From: Verrucomicrobiaceae bacterium UBA7681
GTDB lineage: Bacteria > Verrucomicrobiota > Verrucomicrobiia > Verrucomicrobiales > Verrucomicrobiaceae
Direction of reading: 5' to 3'
Length of the DNA stretch: 59,825 nucleotides
NCBI GenBank assembly: GCA_002482965.1
Contig: DLGZ01000011.1
Span: 1-59,825 of the forward strand
Under the pieces are notes generated by a model. The model searched no databases, was not told the origin of the DNA, and was given only the letters and a program-made list of their open reading frames with translations. The position numbers were made by a program, and so were the translations under genes. Every line of letters starts with the position of its first letter. The first letter of the stretch is position 1. This document shows positions 33,167 to 42,755 of this stretch, piece by piece.

Positions 33167-35158
33167 CTAAGCAGTTGTCTTGATGGGCTCTCTCCGAGCT
33201 GGCATGCAGAGGAGGGCTTCGCCGAGGAGGGCGAGGGCCATGACGAAGAGGAAGGTGCGCCAGATTTCGCTGGCGAGGGAGGCGTCGTTTTCGACCTGGT
33301 CTTCGATGAGGTGGTAGTCGAGTCCGGCGAAGAGTTCGGCGAGGGCGGTTTTGCCGAGGGTTTCGGGATGGTCTTCACGCAGAGGGCGATTGAGGGCGAC
33401 GAGCTTGTCGGCGTTTTCGACGATGCCGGCGCGGAGGGGTTGCTCGGAGCTGAGGATCGCGGGGCCGAGGCGTTTCCAGGCGCTGAGATCGCCGCTGCCG
33501 AGGGCGGTGGAGCCGGCTTCTCGCTGCTGGGCTTTGCCGAGGCTGCGTGCGCCTTCATTGAGGGCGCGGTGCAGCATGGCGAACATGACCACGCCGTCGC
33601 GGGCGAGGCTGGAGGAACCGGAGCCGGGCAGGGTGCCGAGGAACCAGGCATTGCCATCGCCGGGAATGTCGGCGCGCATGAGGAGGGGTAGATTGCCGGT
33701 GAGACGGGCGAGGGGGGTGCCTTCACCGAGGATGTCGCAGCGGCGGGTGACTTCGAGATCGCCCACGGGGAGTGCGGTGCCGCTGCGGGTGTTGGAGAGG
33801 AGGCCCGCATCATTGCGCCACCACTCGACGCTGGCGGGTTTGCTGTCGCTGCTCCACGAGCCCCAGTGGAGGCCGCCGAAGGCTTCTGTGTTGGCGGACT
33901 CGGTGGGCAGGAAGAGAATGCTGCGGCCTGAGGTGAGATGATTGGTGAGCTGCTTGGCGATCAAGTCGTCGGCCTTAGGAAGTGGTGCGTGCCAGATGAT
34001 GAGGGCGACGTCGTCCCAGGCGATTTCTGCGGTGCGTGAAGGTGACAGCACGGTGGCGGCGTATTTGCGTGTGGGATCGGCGGCGGCTTCGAGCGCGGCT
34101 TGCAATGGTCCGGCTTCGGATTCGTCATCGCTGACGATGACGGATTGCAGTACGGCGGGTTCGTCGAAGACGAAGTGGTAAACGTTGTCGGATGGGGAGG
34201 CGTCGGCGGGGAGTTCGATGCGTCCGGCGCCGCGTTTGGTGGCTTTGTCGATGGGGATGGCGTGGCCTTGGAGCACGAGCTGGGAGTCCTTCATCTCGAC
34301 CTTGATCGTGGTGCTCACGTCGTTGATGACAAAGCGCAGCGGCAGTTCCAGGGGATCGTGGGAGGAGGTGTCACGTGTGATGCGCAGATCGAGCAGGAGT
34401 TCGGCTTTGCCGGCGGTTTCATTGCGTACGACTCGCTGAACTGAGACGGCGAGGTTTTGTGCTGAGGGCTGAGAGTAGGTCAGCAGATGCAGGCGCAGGC
34501 CCTTGAGGGTGGTGAAGGCGCTGCGCAGGGCCTGCCAGCGTCCGCTGGCGGCATCCCAGTCGCTTTGGCGTAGATCGCTCAGGACCCAGACATCGGTGCG
34601 GCCGGTTTGATTTTTGGTGATGTAATCGAGCGCGCCTTGCAGCAGTGCGGGAACATCGGCTGTGGTGTCGGTGGGGCCGGTGAGGGGGAGGTCGATGAGT
34701 GACTCGGGCTTGTCGAGTAACTGCGGCTGCAGGTGGGCGTTTTCGATGAGGACGAGTTTTGAGCGGGTGCCTACGGTGTCGCGCAGGGCTTGGGCGAGTT
34801 TGGAGATGCTCGCTGCGCGTTTGCTGGTGCCGGTGGCGAGGTTCTGCTGCTCCATGCTGGCGGAGCGATCGAGGAGGACGATCACGGTGTCTGGGACGCC
34901 GCCGGTGAGGCCGAGGAGGCCGCCTGCCATGGGACGGGTGATGACGAAGAGGATGGCTGCTACTGCGAGTACGCGGAAGGCGAGGATGAGGATCTGCCGC
35001 AGGCGGGAGAGGCCTTTGTTCATGCGCTGCGCCATTTGCAGGAACATCATGGCGGCCCACTTCACCTGCCGACGGCGGTAGAGGTGGATCAAATGAATGA
35101 TCACCGGCAGCAGCGCGAGCGGCAGGGCGAATAGGAGCGCTGGGGCGAGGAAGGTCAC
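33167..35158 (-). CDS. BatA-domain/vWA membrane protein
   Basis: A 663-aa protein starting with the BatA N-terminal membrane domain (MTFLAPALLFALPLALLPVIIHLIHLYRRR-type, here written from residues 1-20 as MTFLAPALLFALPLALLPVI), a second helix near 57-75, then a vWA domain with MIDAS D-x-S-x-S (VLLDRSASM near residue 95), a large extracytoplasmic part and a C-terminal helix. BatA proteins span the inner membrane and are linked to envelope stress or aerotolerance with MoxR ATPases. It starts with GTG at 35158, which overlaps the VapC-like stop as GTGA, so its translation appears coupled to the toxin gene. Alternative starts are not better placed. Confidence 0.88.
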   Translation of the reverse strand: MTFLAPALLFALPLALLPVIIHLIHLYRRRQVKWAAMMFLQMAQRMNKGLSRLRQILILAFRVLAVAAILFVITRPMAGGLLGLTGGVPDTVIVLLDRSASMEQQNLATGTSKRAASISKLAQALRDTVGTRSKLVLIENAHLQPQLLDKPESLIDLPLTGPTDTTADVPALLQGALDYITKNQTGRTDVWVLSDLRQSDWDAASGRWQALRSAFTTLKGLRLHLLTYSQPSAQNLAVSVQRVVRNETAGKAELLLDLRITRDTSSHDPLELPLRFVINDVSTTIKVEMKDSQLVLQGHAIPIDKATKRGAGRIELPADASPSDNVYHFVFDEPAVLQSVIVSDDESEAGPLQAALEAAADPTRKYAATVLSPSRTAEIAWDDVALIIWHAPLPKADDLIAKQLTNHLTSGRSILFLPTESANTEAFGGLHWGSWSSDSKPASVEWWRNDAGLLSNTRSGTALPVGDLEVTRRCDILGEGTPLARLTGNLPLLMRADIPGDGNAWFLGTLPGSGSSSLARDGVVMFAMLHRALNEGARSLGKAQQREAGSTALGSGDLSAWKRLGPAILSSEQPLRAGIVENADKLVALNRPLREDHPETLGKTALAELFAGLDYHLIEDQVENDASLASEIWRTFLFVMALALLGEALLCMPARREPIKTTA

Positions 35159-35574
35159 GAGGGCGTCAGGAAGCGCTGACCAAATGCTTCCGGTGTGAGC
35201 GCTGCCACTGGTGAGCCATTAAAATCAGCAACGTTTCGGGTCACAATAAAAGATGCGCCCGCGACTTCGGCAGTTATGGCCACTCCGGCATCCTCCAGAT
35301 CGGTCATCTGCAGTTTTCTGGCCCTCTGCCACTCCTGGGTATGAATGCCCACCACTTCGAAATGGGCCAGAACTGCATCAATCGCAGCCTCCGCATCGGT
35401 GGTGGCCGCCGCTTTTTCAATCAAGTAAAACAAGGTGGCCAGCCCATGGCTTGGACACACGGCCTTTAACGAGCCGGTCATCACCTCGTTCATCACTGCC
35501 AGCGAGTGGACATAAAAGGGCTGGCGTCTTTGAAAGACATCGAGCAGTACATTGATGTCCACGAGGATGGTCAT
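35155..35574 (-). CDS. PIN-domain ribonuclease (VapC-like toxin)
   Basis: A 139-aa PIN domain protein. The first catalytic acid is D6 in TILVDINVLLDVF, and later acidic residues lie in the LEDAGVAITAEVAGASFIVTRN block and after VADF, matching PIN fold nucleases. VapC toxins cleave tRNA or rRNA and are held in check by the neighbouring antitoxin. The gene overlaps the antitoxin upstream (ATGA) and BatA downstream (GTGA), so it is fully built into the BatA operon, which is unusual for a toxin-antitoxin pair. Confidence 0.85.
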   Translation of the reverse strand: MTILVDINVLLDVFQRRQPFYVHSLAVMNEVMTGSLKAVCPSHGLATLFYLIEKAAATTDAEAAIDAVLAHFEVVGIHTQEWQRARKLQMTDLEDAGVAITAEVAGASFIVTRNVADFNGSPVAALTPEAFGQRFLTPS

Positions 35575-35801
35575 GAATGTTTTTTTGCCATGTGGTCCAG
35601 ATAGGCCTGATGGCCGTCAACATCGGCCCTGATCACACCCGTGGCGCGTATCAGCGCAGGATGGATGGGCCGGCCTTCCTGCCTGCGCAAAGATTCCACC
35701 TGGGCGCTGAAGTAGCTCTCCGGCGTCATGCCGTTGGCCTTGGTCCAAGCCTGAAGAAACTCCAGATTTTCGTCGGATATGGGGACGGTCACGGTACTCA
35801 T
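35571..35801 (-). CDS. VapB-like antitoxin
   Basis: A 76-aa protein (MSTVTVPISDENLEFLQAW) whose first ~35 residues have the beta strand plus two helices of ribbon-helix-helix DNA-binding antitoxins (VTVPISDENLEFLQAWTKA, then GMTPESYFSAQVESLRRQ). The tail would wrap the PIN toxin. I use the ATG at 35801; an upstream TTG at 35807 is weaker. It overlaps the toxin start by 4 bp. It likely represses its own promoter, which would lie in the 35802-35880 segment next to a decayed DUF58 remnant. Confidence 0.72.
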   Translation of the reverse strand: MSTVTVPISDENLEFLQAWTKANGMTPESYFSAQVESLRRQEGRPIHPALIRATGVIRADVDGHQAYLDHMAKKHS

Positions 35802-35879
35802 GGTCAAAGTGTAGTGATTATTTGAGGGCGAATCAATGGCCGGATTGGGAATGGATTTTCATGGGGAGCACGATTTGCA

Positions 35880-36018
35880 CGTGCGGATGTCTGCTTGTTT
35901 TTTGTGGGTCTTTTGCAGCAGGTTCTTGGCGAGGGTGTCGGCGTATTTTCGTGGGGCTTGACGCAGTGGTAGTCAGTGCCGGAGAAACGGATGGGTTCGT
36001 CGAGCACTATCGTTGGGA
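35880..36018 (-). pseudogene. Decayed 3' end of a DUF58 gene
   Basis: On the minus strand from 36018 the translation begins LDEPIRFSGTDYHCVKPHE, matching IDELVRTTAIDYHRVKLHE near the C-terminus of the intact DUF58 gene (36471-37379). One missing A in the following run of A residues shifts the frame; in the next frame the likeness resumes as KYADTLAKNLL against KYDDVLAKFLL. So this is a frameshifted remnant of a second DUF58 gene. It lies between the membrane-protein gene and the antitoxin gene. Confidence 0.7.
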
Positions 36019-36027
36019 AGCTGTTCA

Positions 36028-36471
36028 TTACAGGGTGTCCTCCATGTCGAAGTATTTGGATTCTCGGGCGGCATCCCGGACTGCTTCTTTACGGAGGTTG
36101 GTCTCGTCCCAAATGATCAGAGCGAGAAAACTGATGGCCAGGGCGCAATGCATTACCGGCCATGAGGCCCCATTTTCGTGCGCACGCCACTTGAGGATGC
36201 CTTCGACGGAGTTGGCCAGTTGGATGGTGAACAAGATTGGGACAAACGCATTGTGCCTTGTTCTCCATCTATGCCAAAGCAAGCCTGCGCAGGCGAACAT
36301 GCCGGTAATAAGAATGGCACCGCTTGTCGTCCAGCCCACATGAACCGGATTCTTCCAGCTTGTGTGTATTTGCCATGCGCCCAGACCCAGTACACATAGA
36401 ACGAGCAATAGCTCAAAGATTATGAGCGGCACCGAGTGATGTAACGCGATTGACCGCCTCCGCTTAATCAT
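36028..36471 (-). CDS. Small membrane protein, unknown
   Basis: A 147-aa protein with four hydrophobic segments (about residues 12-32, 45-65, 75-95 and 105-122) and basic residues at the start (MIKRRRS). I do not recognise the family. Its ATG overlaps the DUF58 stop as TGATG, so it is coupled to it; an upstream GTG at 36474 is possible. The gene lies between an intact DUF58 gene and a DUF58 remnant, which suggests rearrangement here. It may be an accessory of the MoxR-Bat system or a passenger; nothing decides this. Confidence 0.6.
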   Translation of the reverse strand: MIKRRRSIALHHSVPLIIFELLLVLCVLGLGAWQIHTSWKNPVHVGWTTSGAILITGMFACAGLLWHRWRTRHNAFVPILFTIQLANSVEGILKWRAHENGASWPVMHCALAISFLALIIWDETNLRKEAVRDAARESKYFDMEDTL

Positions 36472-37379
36472 CACCGGCCTCCCTTCTTCTGAATGCGGGC
36501 GAGGAGGAACTTGGCGAGGACGTCGTCGTATTTTTCGTGGAGCTTGACGCGGTGGTAGTCGATGGCGGTGGTGCGGACGAGTTCGTCGATCTCGTGGATG
36601 TACTGGCGGACGGCTTCGCGGTAGTTGCGGGCGATGAGGCTGGGATCGGCGAGGATGGCTTCGCCGCCTTCCATGTCGATGAAGCGGGCGGGGCGGTCGA
36701 AGTCGAAGTCGAGTTCCTGCTGGTCGAGGAGGTGGAAGACGGCGACGTCGTGCTTGCGGAAGCGGAGGTGCTGGATGGCGGACTTCAATTCGGCGGGCGG
36801 GACGAAGAGATCAGAGAAGACGATGACGAGGGCGCGCTGGCGGATTTTTTCGGCGGCGTCGTGGAGGGCGGTGAGGAGTGTGGTGCCGCCGATGGGCTGG
36901 ATGCCGGACATTTGATCGAGCACGAGGCCGAGGTGGGAAGCGCCGCGTTTGGCTGGGATTTCGACGGGCTTTTCTGCGAGGCTCCAGAGGCCCACGGCAT
37001 CGCCCTGCTGCGCGGCGACGTAGCCGAGGGTGCCGGCGAGCTTGCGGGCGTAGTCGAAGCGTGTGCTGCCGGTGGGGCCGTAGTTCATGCTGCCGCTGGT
37101 GTCGATGAGGAGGCAGAGGCGGAGGTTGGTGTCGGCTTCGAATTCCTTGATGTAGAAGCGGTCGCTGCGGCCCCAGGTGCGCCAGTCGAGGCGGCGGGTG
37201 TCGTCGCCGGGGACGTATTTGCGGTATTGGGCGAATTCGAGGGAGGAGCCGCGGACGGGGCTGCGGTGCTTGCCGGAGACGCCGCCGAGCATGGCGTGGC
37301 GGGCGTTGAGGGGGAGGGCCATCAAGCGGGAGAGGACCGTGGGGTCGAGGAAGGAGCGGGTTGAGGTTGAGTCAGCCAT
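36471..37379 (-). CDS. DUF58 domain protein
   Basis: A 302-aa protein with the DUF58 core (GKHRSPVRGSSLEFAQYRKY, VPGDDTRRLDWRTWGRSD) and a vWA-like region with a MIDAS-type motif LLIDTSGSMNYG near residue 105. DUF58 proteins are encoded between MoxR and BatA and are predicted to link the ATPase to the membrane vWA proteins. Length is normal. The start overlaps the 3' end of the four-helix-bundle gene by 8 bp, which is odd because that gene looks like an inserted cassette. A decayed second DUF58 3' end lies downstream at 35880-36018. Confidence 0.92.
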   Translation of the reverse strand: MADSTSTRSFLDPTVLSRLMALPLNARHAMLGGVSGKHRSPVRGSSLEFAQYRKYVPGDDTRRLDWRTWGRSDRFYIKEFEADTNLRLCLLIDTSGSMNYGPTGSTRFDYARKLAGTLGYVAAQQGDAVGLWSLAEKPVEIPAKRGASHLGLVLDQMSGIQPIGGTTLLTALHDAAEKIRQRALVIVFSDLFVPPAELKSAIQHLRFRKHDVAVFHLLDQQELDFDFDRPARFIDMEGGEAILADPSLIARNYREAVRQYIHEIDELVRTTAIDYHRVKLHEKYDDVLAKFLLARIQKKGGR

Positions 37380-37815
37380 GGTCGTAGTGCCCTCCGGTCG
37401 TCCTCGTCCTCGATCCTATGGTCACCGAGTTTACTGCGGCGGTGTCGAACTTCTCCACTAGTTTGCACAGGATTGAGACCACTCGGATTAGCAGCGCTTT
37501 TCCCTCGGCAATTCGATCTTTTGTGGTCGCTCGCTTTGCGACCAATGCGTCTAGGCAGGCTGCGCACTCCATGGCGGAACCGCGTGCGTCGTCAAAGTAG
37601 CGGGCGCGTTGCTGTGTGGCGCGCTTGCCGTTTCCTTCGGCTGTGTTCAATAATGCCGAGAGGCTGGCGCGGTCGAACTGATCGAAGGTTTCGCGGAGAT
37701 GCGGTTGTTGTGAGGCGCGGATTTCGATCAGCAGATCGGTAGCCCAGGTGAGAAACTCGAGTTCGAGTTGATACACTTCGAGCTTTTCATGGTCGAACTG
37801 GACTGGATGTGGCAT
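37372..37815 (-). CDS. Four helix bundle protein (S23/IVS type)
   Basis: A 147-aa protein matching the four helix bundle family first known from 23S rRNA intervening sequences: FDHEKLEVYQLELEFLTWATDLL, QLRETFDQFDRASLSALLNTAEGNGKR-like (here HLRETFDQFDRASLSALL), YFDDARGSAMECAACLDALV and KLLIRVVSIL-like helices. Relatives include the Avd accessory protein of diversity-generating retroelements; the function of stand-alone copies is unknown. Its C-terminal codons encode SRTRTTGG within a GAGGAC-type repeat, and the same repeat lies inverted just before its start codon, so the gene looks like a mobile cassette. It now sits inside the MoxR-DUF58 operon. Confidence 0.87.
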   Translation of the reverse strand: MPHPVQFDHEKLEVYQLELEFLTWATDLLIEIRASQQPHLRETFDQFDRASLSALLNTAEGNGKRATQQRARYFDDARGSAMECAACLDALVAKRATTKDRIAEGKALLIRVVSILCKLVEKFDTAAVNSVTIGSRTRTTGGHYDHG

Positions 37816-37840
37816 GCGGAGCGGATTGATCGAGGACGAG
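37403..37840. mobile_element. Four-helix-bundle cassette with 13-bp inverted repeats
   Basis: CTCGTCCTCGATC at 37403-37415 is repeated as its exact reverse complement GATCGAGGACGAG at 37828-37840, bracketing the four-helix-bundle gene. Both ends continue as GAGGAC-type low-complexity sequence. The layout matches the GxxExxY cassette 4.5 kb away in form but not in sequence. Confidence 0.55.
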
Positions 37841-37998
37841 TAGGAGAACGAGGACGAGGACGAGGACGAGGACGAGCTGGAGAAGGATGCGCTTAGGAAT
37901 TTGCGACTTTCAGCAGGAGCTTCTTATGGCCGGATGGATGCTGGCGGGCATGCGGAGCGATTTGATCGAGGACGAGTAGGAGAACGAGAACGAGGACG
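37811..37998 (+). repeat. Direct repeat with GAGGAC microsatellite
   Basis: A ~50-bp block starting GGCATGCGGAGCG and running through GATCGAGGACGAGTAGG to GAGAACGAGGACG occurs at 37811-37859 and again at 37947-37998. The first copy contains several GAGGAC units in tandem. It fills the gap between the MoxR stop and the four-helix-bundle start, and the first copy includes that gene's start codon. Confidence 0.8.
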
Positions 37999-38013
37999 AT
38001 TCTGAAAAGAATA

Positions 38014-39021
<1,008 letters not shown>

Positions 39022-39123
39022 AGGTGATTTTTGGAATGCTGACACATGCCACCAGAAAACGGGCGGCGTGACAAGGACGGTGTGTGTAAATAAACTGTCA
39101 ACGCGGCAGGAACTTGGGTTTGT

Positions 39124-40059
39124 TTATCCCAACAGGGTCTGAACGTGATGGGTGACGGCGCTGGCGAGGCCCGCAATATTGTAGCCGCCTTCGAGGATGG
39201 AGATGAGGCGGCTTTGACAGTGGGTGTGGGCGGATTCGAGGAGGAGTTTTGTTAAAGCGACGAAATCGTCGTCGGTGAGGCGGAACTGGCCGAGGGGATC
39301 GTCGATGCGGGAGTCGAATCCGGCGGAGATGAGGATGAGGTCGGGTTTGAAGGCGTCGATGGCGGGCAGAAGGCGGTCGGTGAAGGCGGCGCCGAGGGTG
39401 CGCATGCCGGTGCGGGCGGGGAAGGGGAGATTCAGCGTGCTTCCCAAACCTTTGCCGGTGCCAGTCTCGTTGGCGTGGCCGGTGAAGGGGTAGAGGGGGC
39501 TCTGGTGAGTGCTGCAAAAGAGCACGCTGCCGTCTTCATAGAAGATGTCCTGGGTGCCGTTGCCGTGATGTACGTCCCAGTCGACGATGGCGATTTTTTG
39601 CGCTCCGTGGTGCTGCTGCGCATGGCGGGCGGCGATGGCGATGTTGTTGAACAGGCAGAAGCCCATGCCTTGAGCGGGGCGGGCGTGATGTCCGGGTGGA
39701 CGCACGGCACAGAAGGCGTTCGTGGCTTTGCCGGAGAAGACGGCATCGACGGCGTTCAGGACACCGCCGACGGCGTTTATGGCCACGTTGTAGCTTTTAG
39801 GGCAAATCGAGGTGTCGCCGGTGCTGAGGTCATCGAGGCCGGATTCGACATCTTTTTTGGCCGTGGCGATGTAACCGCGATCATGGCAGAGGGCGAGTTC
39901 ATCCAGCGTGGCGGCACGTGGCGTGATGGCCTGCGTTTTGGCGATGAGGCCGGACGCTGTCAGCGCCTGGGTGATGGCGACGTGGCGCTTGACGCTTTCG
40001 GGATGGCCGGGGCCGGGATCGTGCTGCTGATAGATGGGATCGAGAAGCAGAGCCGTCAT
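39124..40059 (-). CDS. Histone-deacetylase-family deacylase
   Basis: A 311-aa protein of the HDAC/acetoin-utilisation family. Catalytic motifs are RPPGHHARPAQGMGFCLFNN (tandem His), VDWDVHHGNGTQDIFYED with zinc ligands Asp and His, and ISAGFDSRIDDPLG with the last zinc-binding Asp. Bacterial members remove acetyl or longer acyl groups from polyamines, small molecules or lysines. Length is typical. It lies downstream of rph on the same strand with a palindromic decamer array filling the gap. Substrate unknown. Confidence 0.92.
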   Translation of the reverse strand: MTALLLDPIYQQHDPGPGHPESVKRHVAITQALTASGLIAKTQAITPRAATLDELALCHDRGYIATAKKDVESGLDDLSTGDTSICPKSYNVAINAVGGVLNAVDAVFSGKATNAFCAVRPPGHHARPAQGMGFCLFNNIAIAARHAQQHHGAQKIAIVDWDVHHGNGTQDIFYEDGSVLFCSTHQSPLYPFTGHANETGTGKGLGSTLNLPFPARTGMRTLGAAFTDRLLPAIDAFKPDLILISAGFDSRIDDPLGQFRLTDDDFVALTKLLLESAHTHCQSRLISILEGGYNIAGLASAVTHHVQTLLG

Positions 40060-40060
40060 A

Positions 40061-40150
40061 AGTTTGCAATGGTTGGCTGTTGTTTGCGATTGTTGGCAAT
40101 GGTTTTAAACCACTGCAAACTACCGTAAACGATGGCAAACCACCGCAAAC
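40061..40150. repeat. Palindromic array of 10-bp units
   Basis: Nine consecutive 10-bp units fill the gap between the HDAC-family start (40059) and the rph stop (40159). The first four read AGTTTGCAAT, GGTTGGCTGT, TGTTTGCGAT and TGTTGGCAAT; the centre is GGTTTTAAAC; the last four read CACTGCAAAC, TACCGTAAAC, GATGGCAAAC and CACCGCAAAC. The right half is the inverted form of the left, so the whole can fold into a long hairpin. Unit length equals about one helical turn. Confidence 0.85.
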
Positions 40151-40158
40151 TTCTGTGA

Positions 40159-40944
<786 letters not shown>

Positions 40945-41059
40945 GGTGGTGCTTAGCACGAAGCAGGGATGCGCCAAAGCCTTTTATAGGCTTGTGATGA
41001 AGCGATTGAACAAACTCCGCAAGCCCCCGTCGAAAGCTTTAACTTAACTGGCATTCGTT

Positions 41060-41776
41060 ATGCTAAAGATAGCTGACAGTTCAAATCTAATCTCTATGAC
41101 GCGCTTTCCACGCCCGGGTTGCTGGTTCCGTTTTACCCCAACGGATTGGAATTTCATTCGTGACACGCTGGCGCCTACTGAGCGCGGCAAGGAGGGCTTT
41201 CGAGCGATGCTGGACGATCCGGACGCGGTGCCGATCATCCTCGACAACGACAAGCTCTTCGATGCGGCAATCGTATCACGGAAGGCGACGATGCTCTCGC
41301 CGGAGCTGTTTTTCTTCCTCGTGGTGAGGCATTCGCTGAAGGAGTTTGGCATCAAGGAGATCGCTGTGGCGGACTACATGGCCGTGGTGTGCGCGGACTT
41401 CGGCTGCTCGCCGACGAAGGGGCCGCAGGATATCAATCACAGCATCGACAGTCTGTACAGTGTTGACTACCTGGAGGCGATCGAGAACGCGAGCCGGCAT
41501 CACAAGTTCTTCCTGCATGTGCAGTGTGCGAACCAGTTTCTGGTGCTGACCTGCCTGTATCCTGACTTTTTGCACCGCCGTGCCGCGCGGCGTGGTGCGC
41601 CGGATGTGGACTACTATGAGCAGGTGGTGGTGAGCCACCTCGATGCCGCGCGCAAGCATGTGCTGGCGGATGAGTTTGCGATGGAGGAGACGTTCGAGAA
41701 GGTGGCGCAATGTTTCCCGCCTGCGCGCAGGGCGATGAATCATACCGTGCGCGAGTATCTGAGCCTGGGGCAGTGA
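41060..41776 (+). CDS. Conserved hypothetical protein
   Basis: A protein of 238 aa from the ATG at 41060, or 226 aa from the ATG at 41096, which I cannot separate since neither has a clear ribosome site. I do not recognise the family. It is soluble and helical, with FPRPGCWFRFTPTDWNFIRD near the start, LSPELFFFLVVRHSLKEFGI in the middle and a C-terminal helical region. No signal peptide, cofactor motif or catalytic signature is evident. It stands alone on the plus strand and is convergent with the ion-channel-like gene, whose stop lies 8 bp beyond its own. Confidence 0.7.
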   Translation: MLKIADSSNLISMTRFPRPGCWFRFTPTDWNFIRDTLAPTERGKEGFRAMLDDPDAVPIILDNDKLFDAAIVSRKATMLSPELFFFLVVRHSLKEFGIKEIAVADYMAVVCADFGCSPTKGPQDINHSIDSLYSVDYLEAIENASRHHKFFLHVQCANQFLVLTCLYPDFLHRRAARRGAPDVDYYEQVVVSHLDAARKHVLADEFAMEETFEKVAQCFPPARRAMNHTVREYLSLGQ

Positions 41777-41783
41777 GCGTGGT

Positions 41784-42677
41784 TTAATGGGGATTTTTGC
41801 TGCGCTGTTCAGCCAGTTTGGCGTGCAGCGTGGCGAGTTCTTCTTCGAGACCGGCGATCTTTTTTTCCAAAGCGGCGCAGTATTTCGCGGGATCGCGCTG
41901 CTGGAGGCGTTCGAGGAGATTGAATAGCAGAGCGAGCCGCCAGAGCCGCGTCCAGAGACCGCGCAGGCGGTAGGCGCGGAGAAGCTTGCCGGCGCGCAGC
42001 ATGCGGGTGAAACGGAAGAGGTTCAGCACGCGCAGGAAGGCGACGAGCGGCAGGAGGATGATGACGAGATTGATCCAGTTTTTGAGGCAGTAGGTCAGTT
42101 TTTCAGGAGCGGCGGCGACCATGCAGAGGAACTCCATGGTGAAGCCGATCCAGATGACGCAGGTGGTCAGGTGTGTGGCCAGCGCCATGCGCGGATGATT
42201 TTCCAGCGTTTCGCCGCCGGTGAGTTCGGCGCCCAGCACTGGCAGCACGAGCAGGGTGAGAATGACCATGGGCAGCGCGAGCTTTTGCTCGAGCTGTTCG
42301 GAGGTTTCTTCGCCGGCAGGCTTCCAGCCGATGCCGGGCAGCCAGAGCCAGCCGCGTGGTTTGCTGCTGGCGGTGACCATGCGCAGCGGAGGCAGCAAGG
42401 TGGTGAGCAGAAGGCGCTTAAGACGTGCAGGCCAGGTATCGTGGGTGGCAAACAAACCGGTGATGCCTTCGATGATGACGATGGCCCACAAGGCGATGAT
42501 GAGCGGACGGAAAAGCGCGTGCGCCATGAACCAGACACGAAACTCCTCGCCGCTGTCGCCATGGGGCAGCACGAGGCCGACGATGGTGAGGAAGGAGATC
42601 GCGACGACGAACATCAGGCCATGATGAAGGGTGCCACCTTGGGGTGCTGGGCCGGAGGTGCTCGAAGCGCTCATCAT
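41784..42677 (-). CDS. Voltage-sensor-like ion transporter protein
   Basis: A 297-aa membrane protein. Six or so hydrophobic segments are visible: about residues 20-42, 48-75, 135-155, 170-190 and 205-225, the latter followed by LNLFRFTRMLRAGKLLRAYR, a spaced-arginine stretch like an S4 voltage sensor. It ends in a coiled coil (LEKKIAGLEEELATLHAKLAEQ). Ion transporter families include such proteins without a recognisable pore; I see no TVGYG-type filter. It may be a voltage-sensing or proton-channel-like protein. Start is the ATG at 42677. Confidence 0.7.
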   Translation of the reverse strand: MMSASSTSGPAPQGGTLHHGLMFVVAISFLTIVGLVLPHGDSGEEFRVWFMAHALFRPLIIALWAIVIIEGITGLFATHDTWPARLKRLLLTTLLPPLRMVTASSKPRGWLWLPGIGWKPAGEETSEQLEQKLALPMVILTLLVLPVLGAELTGGETLENHPRMALATHLTTCVIWIGFTMEFLCMVAAAPEKLTYCLKNWINLVIILLPLVAFLRVLNLFRFTRMLRAGKLLRAYRLRGLWTRLWRLALLFNLLERLQQRDPAKYCAALEKKIAGLEEELATLHAKLAEQRSKNPH

Positions 42678-42755
42678 GGGTGGCAAGTTAGAGCCAGCCT
42701 GTGGGGATTGGCAATCATGGGATGTCGTTCAACGGCCTCTTTGGCATGAAGGGGA

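Noticed and set aside
37848..37885. GAGGAC tract as a coding repeat
   Set aside because: It lies between two genes and continues in non-coding copies at 37947, so I treat it as low-complexity repeat sequence.
40061..40150. CRISPR-like array
   Set aside because: Units are 10 bp, adjacent without spacers and arranged as an inverted repeat, so this is not a CRISPR.
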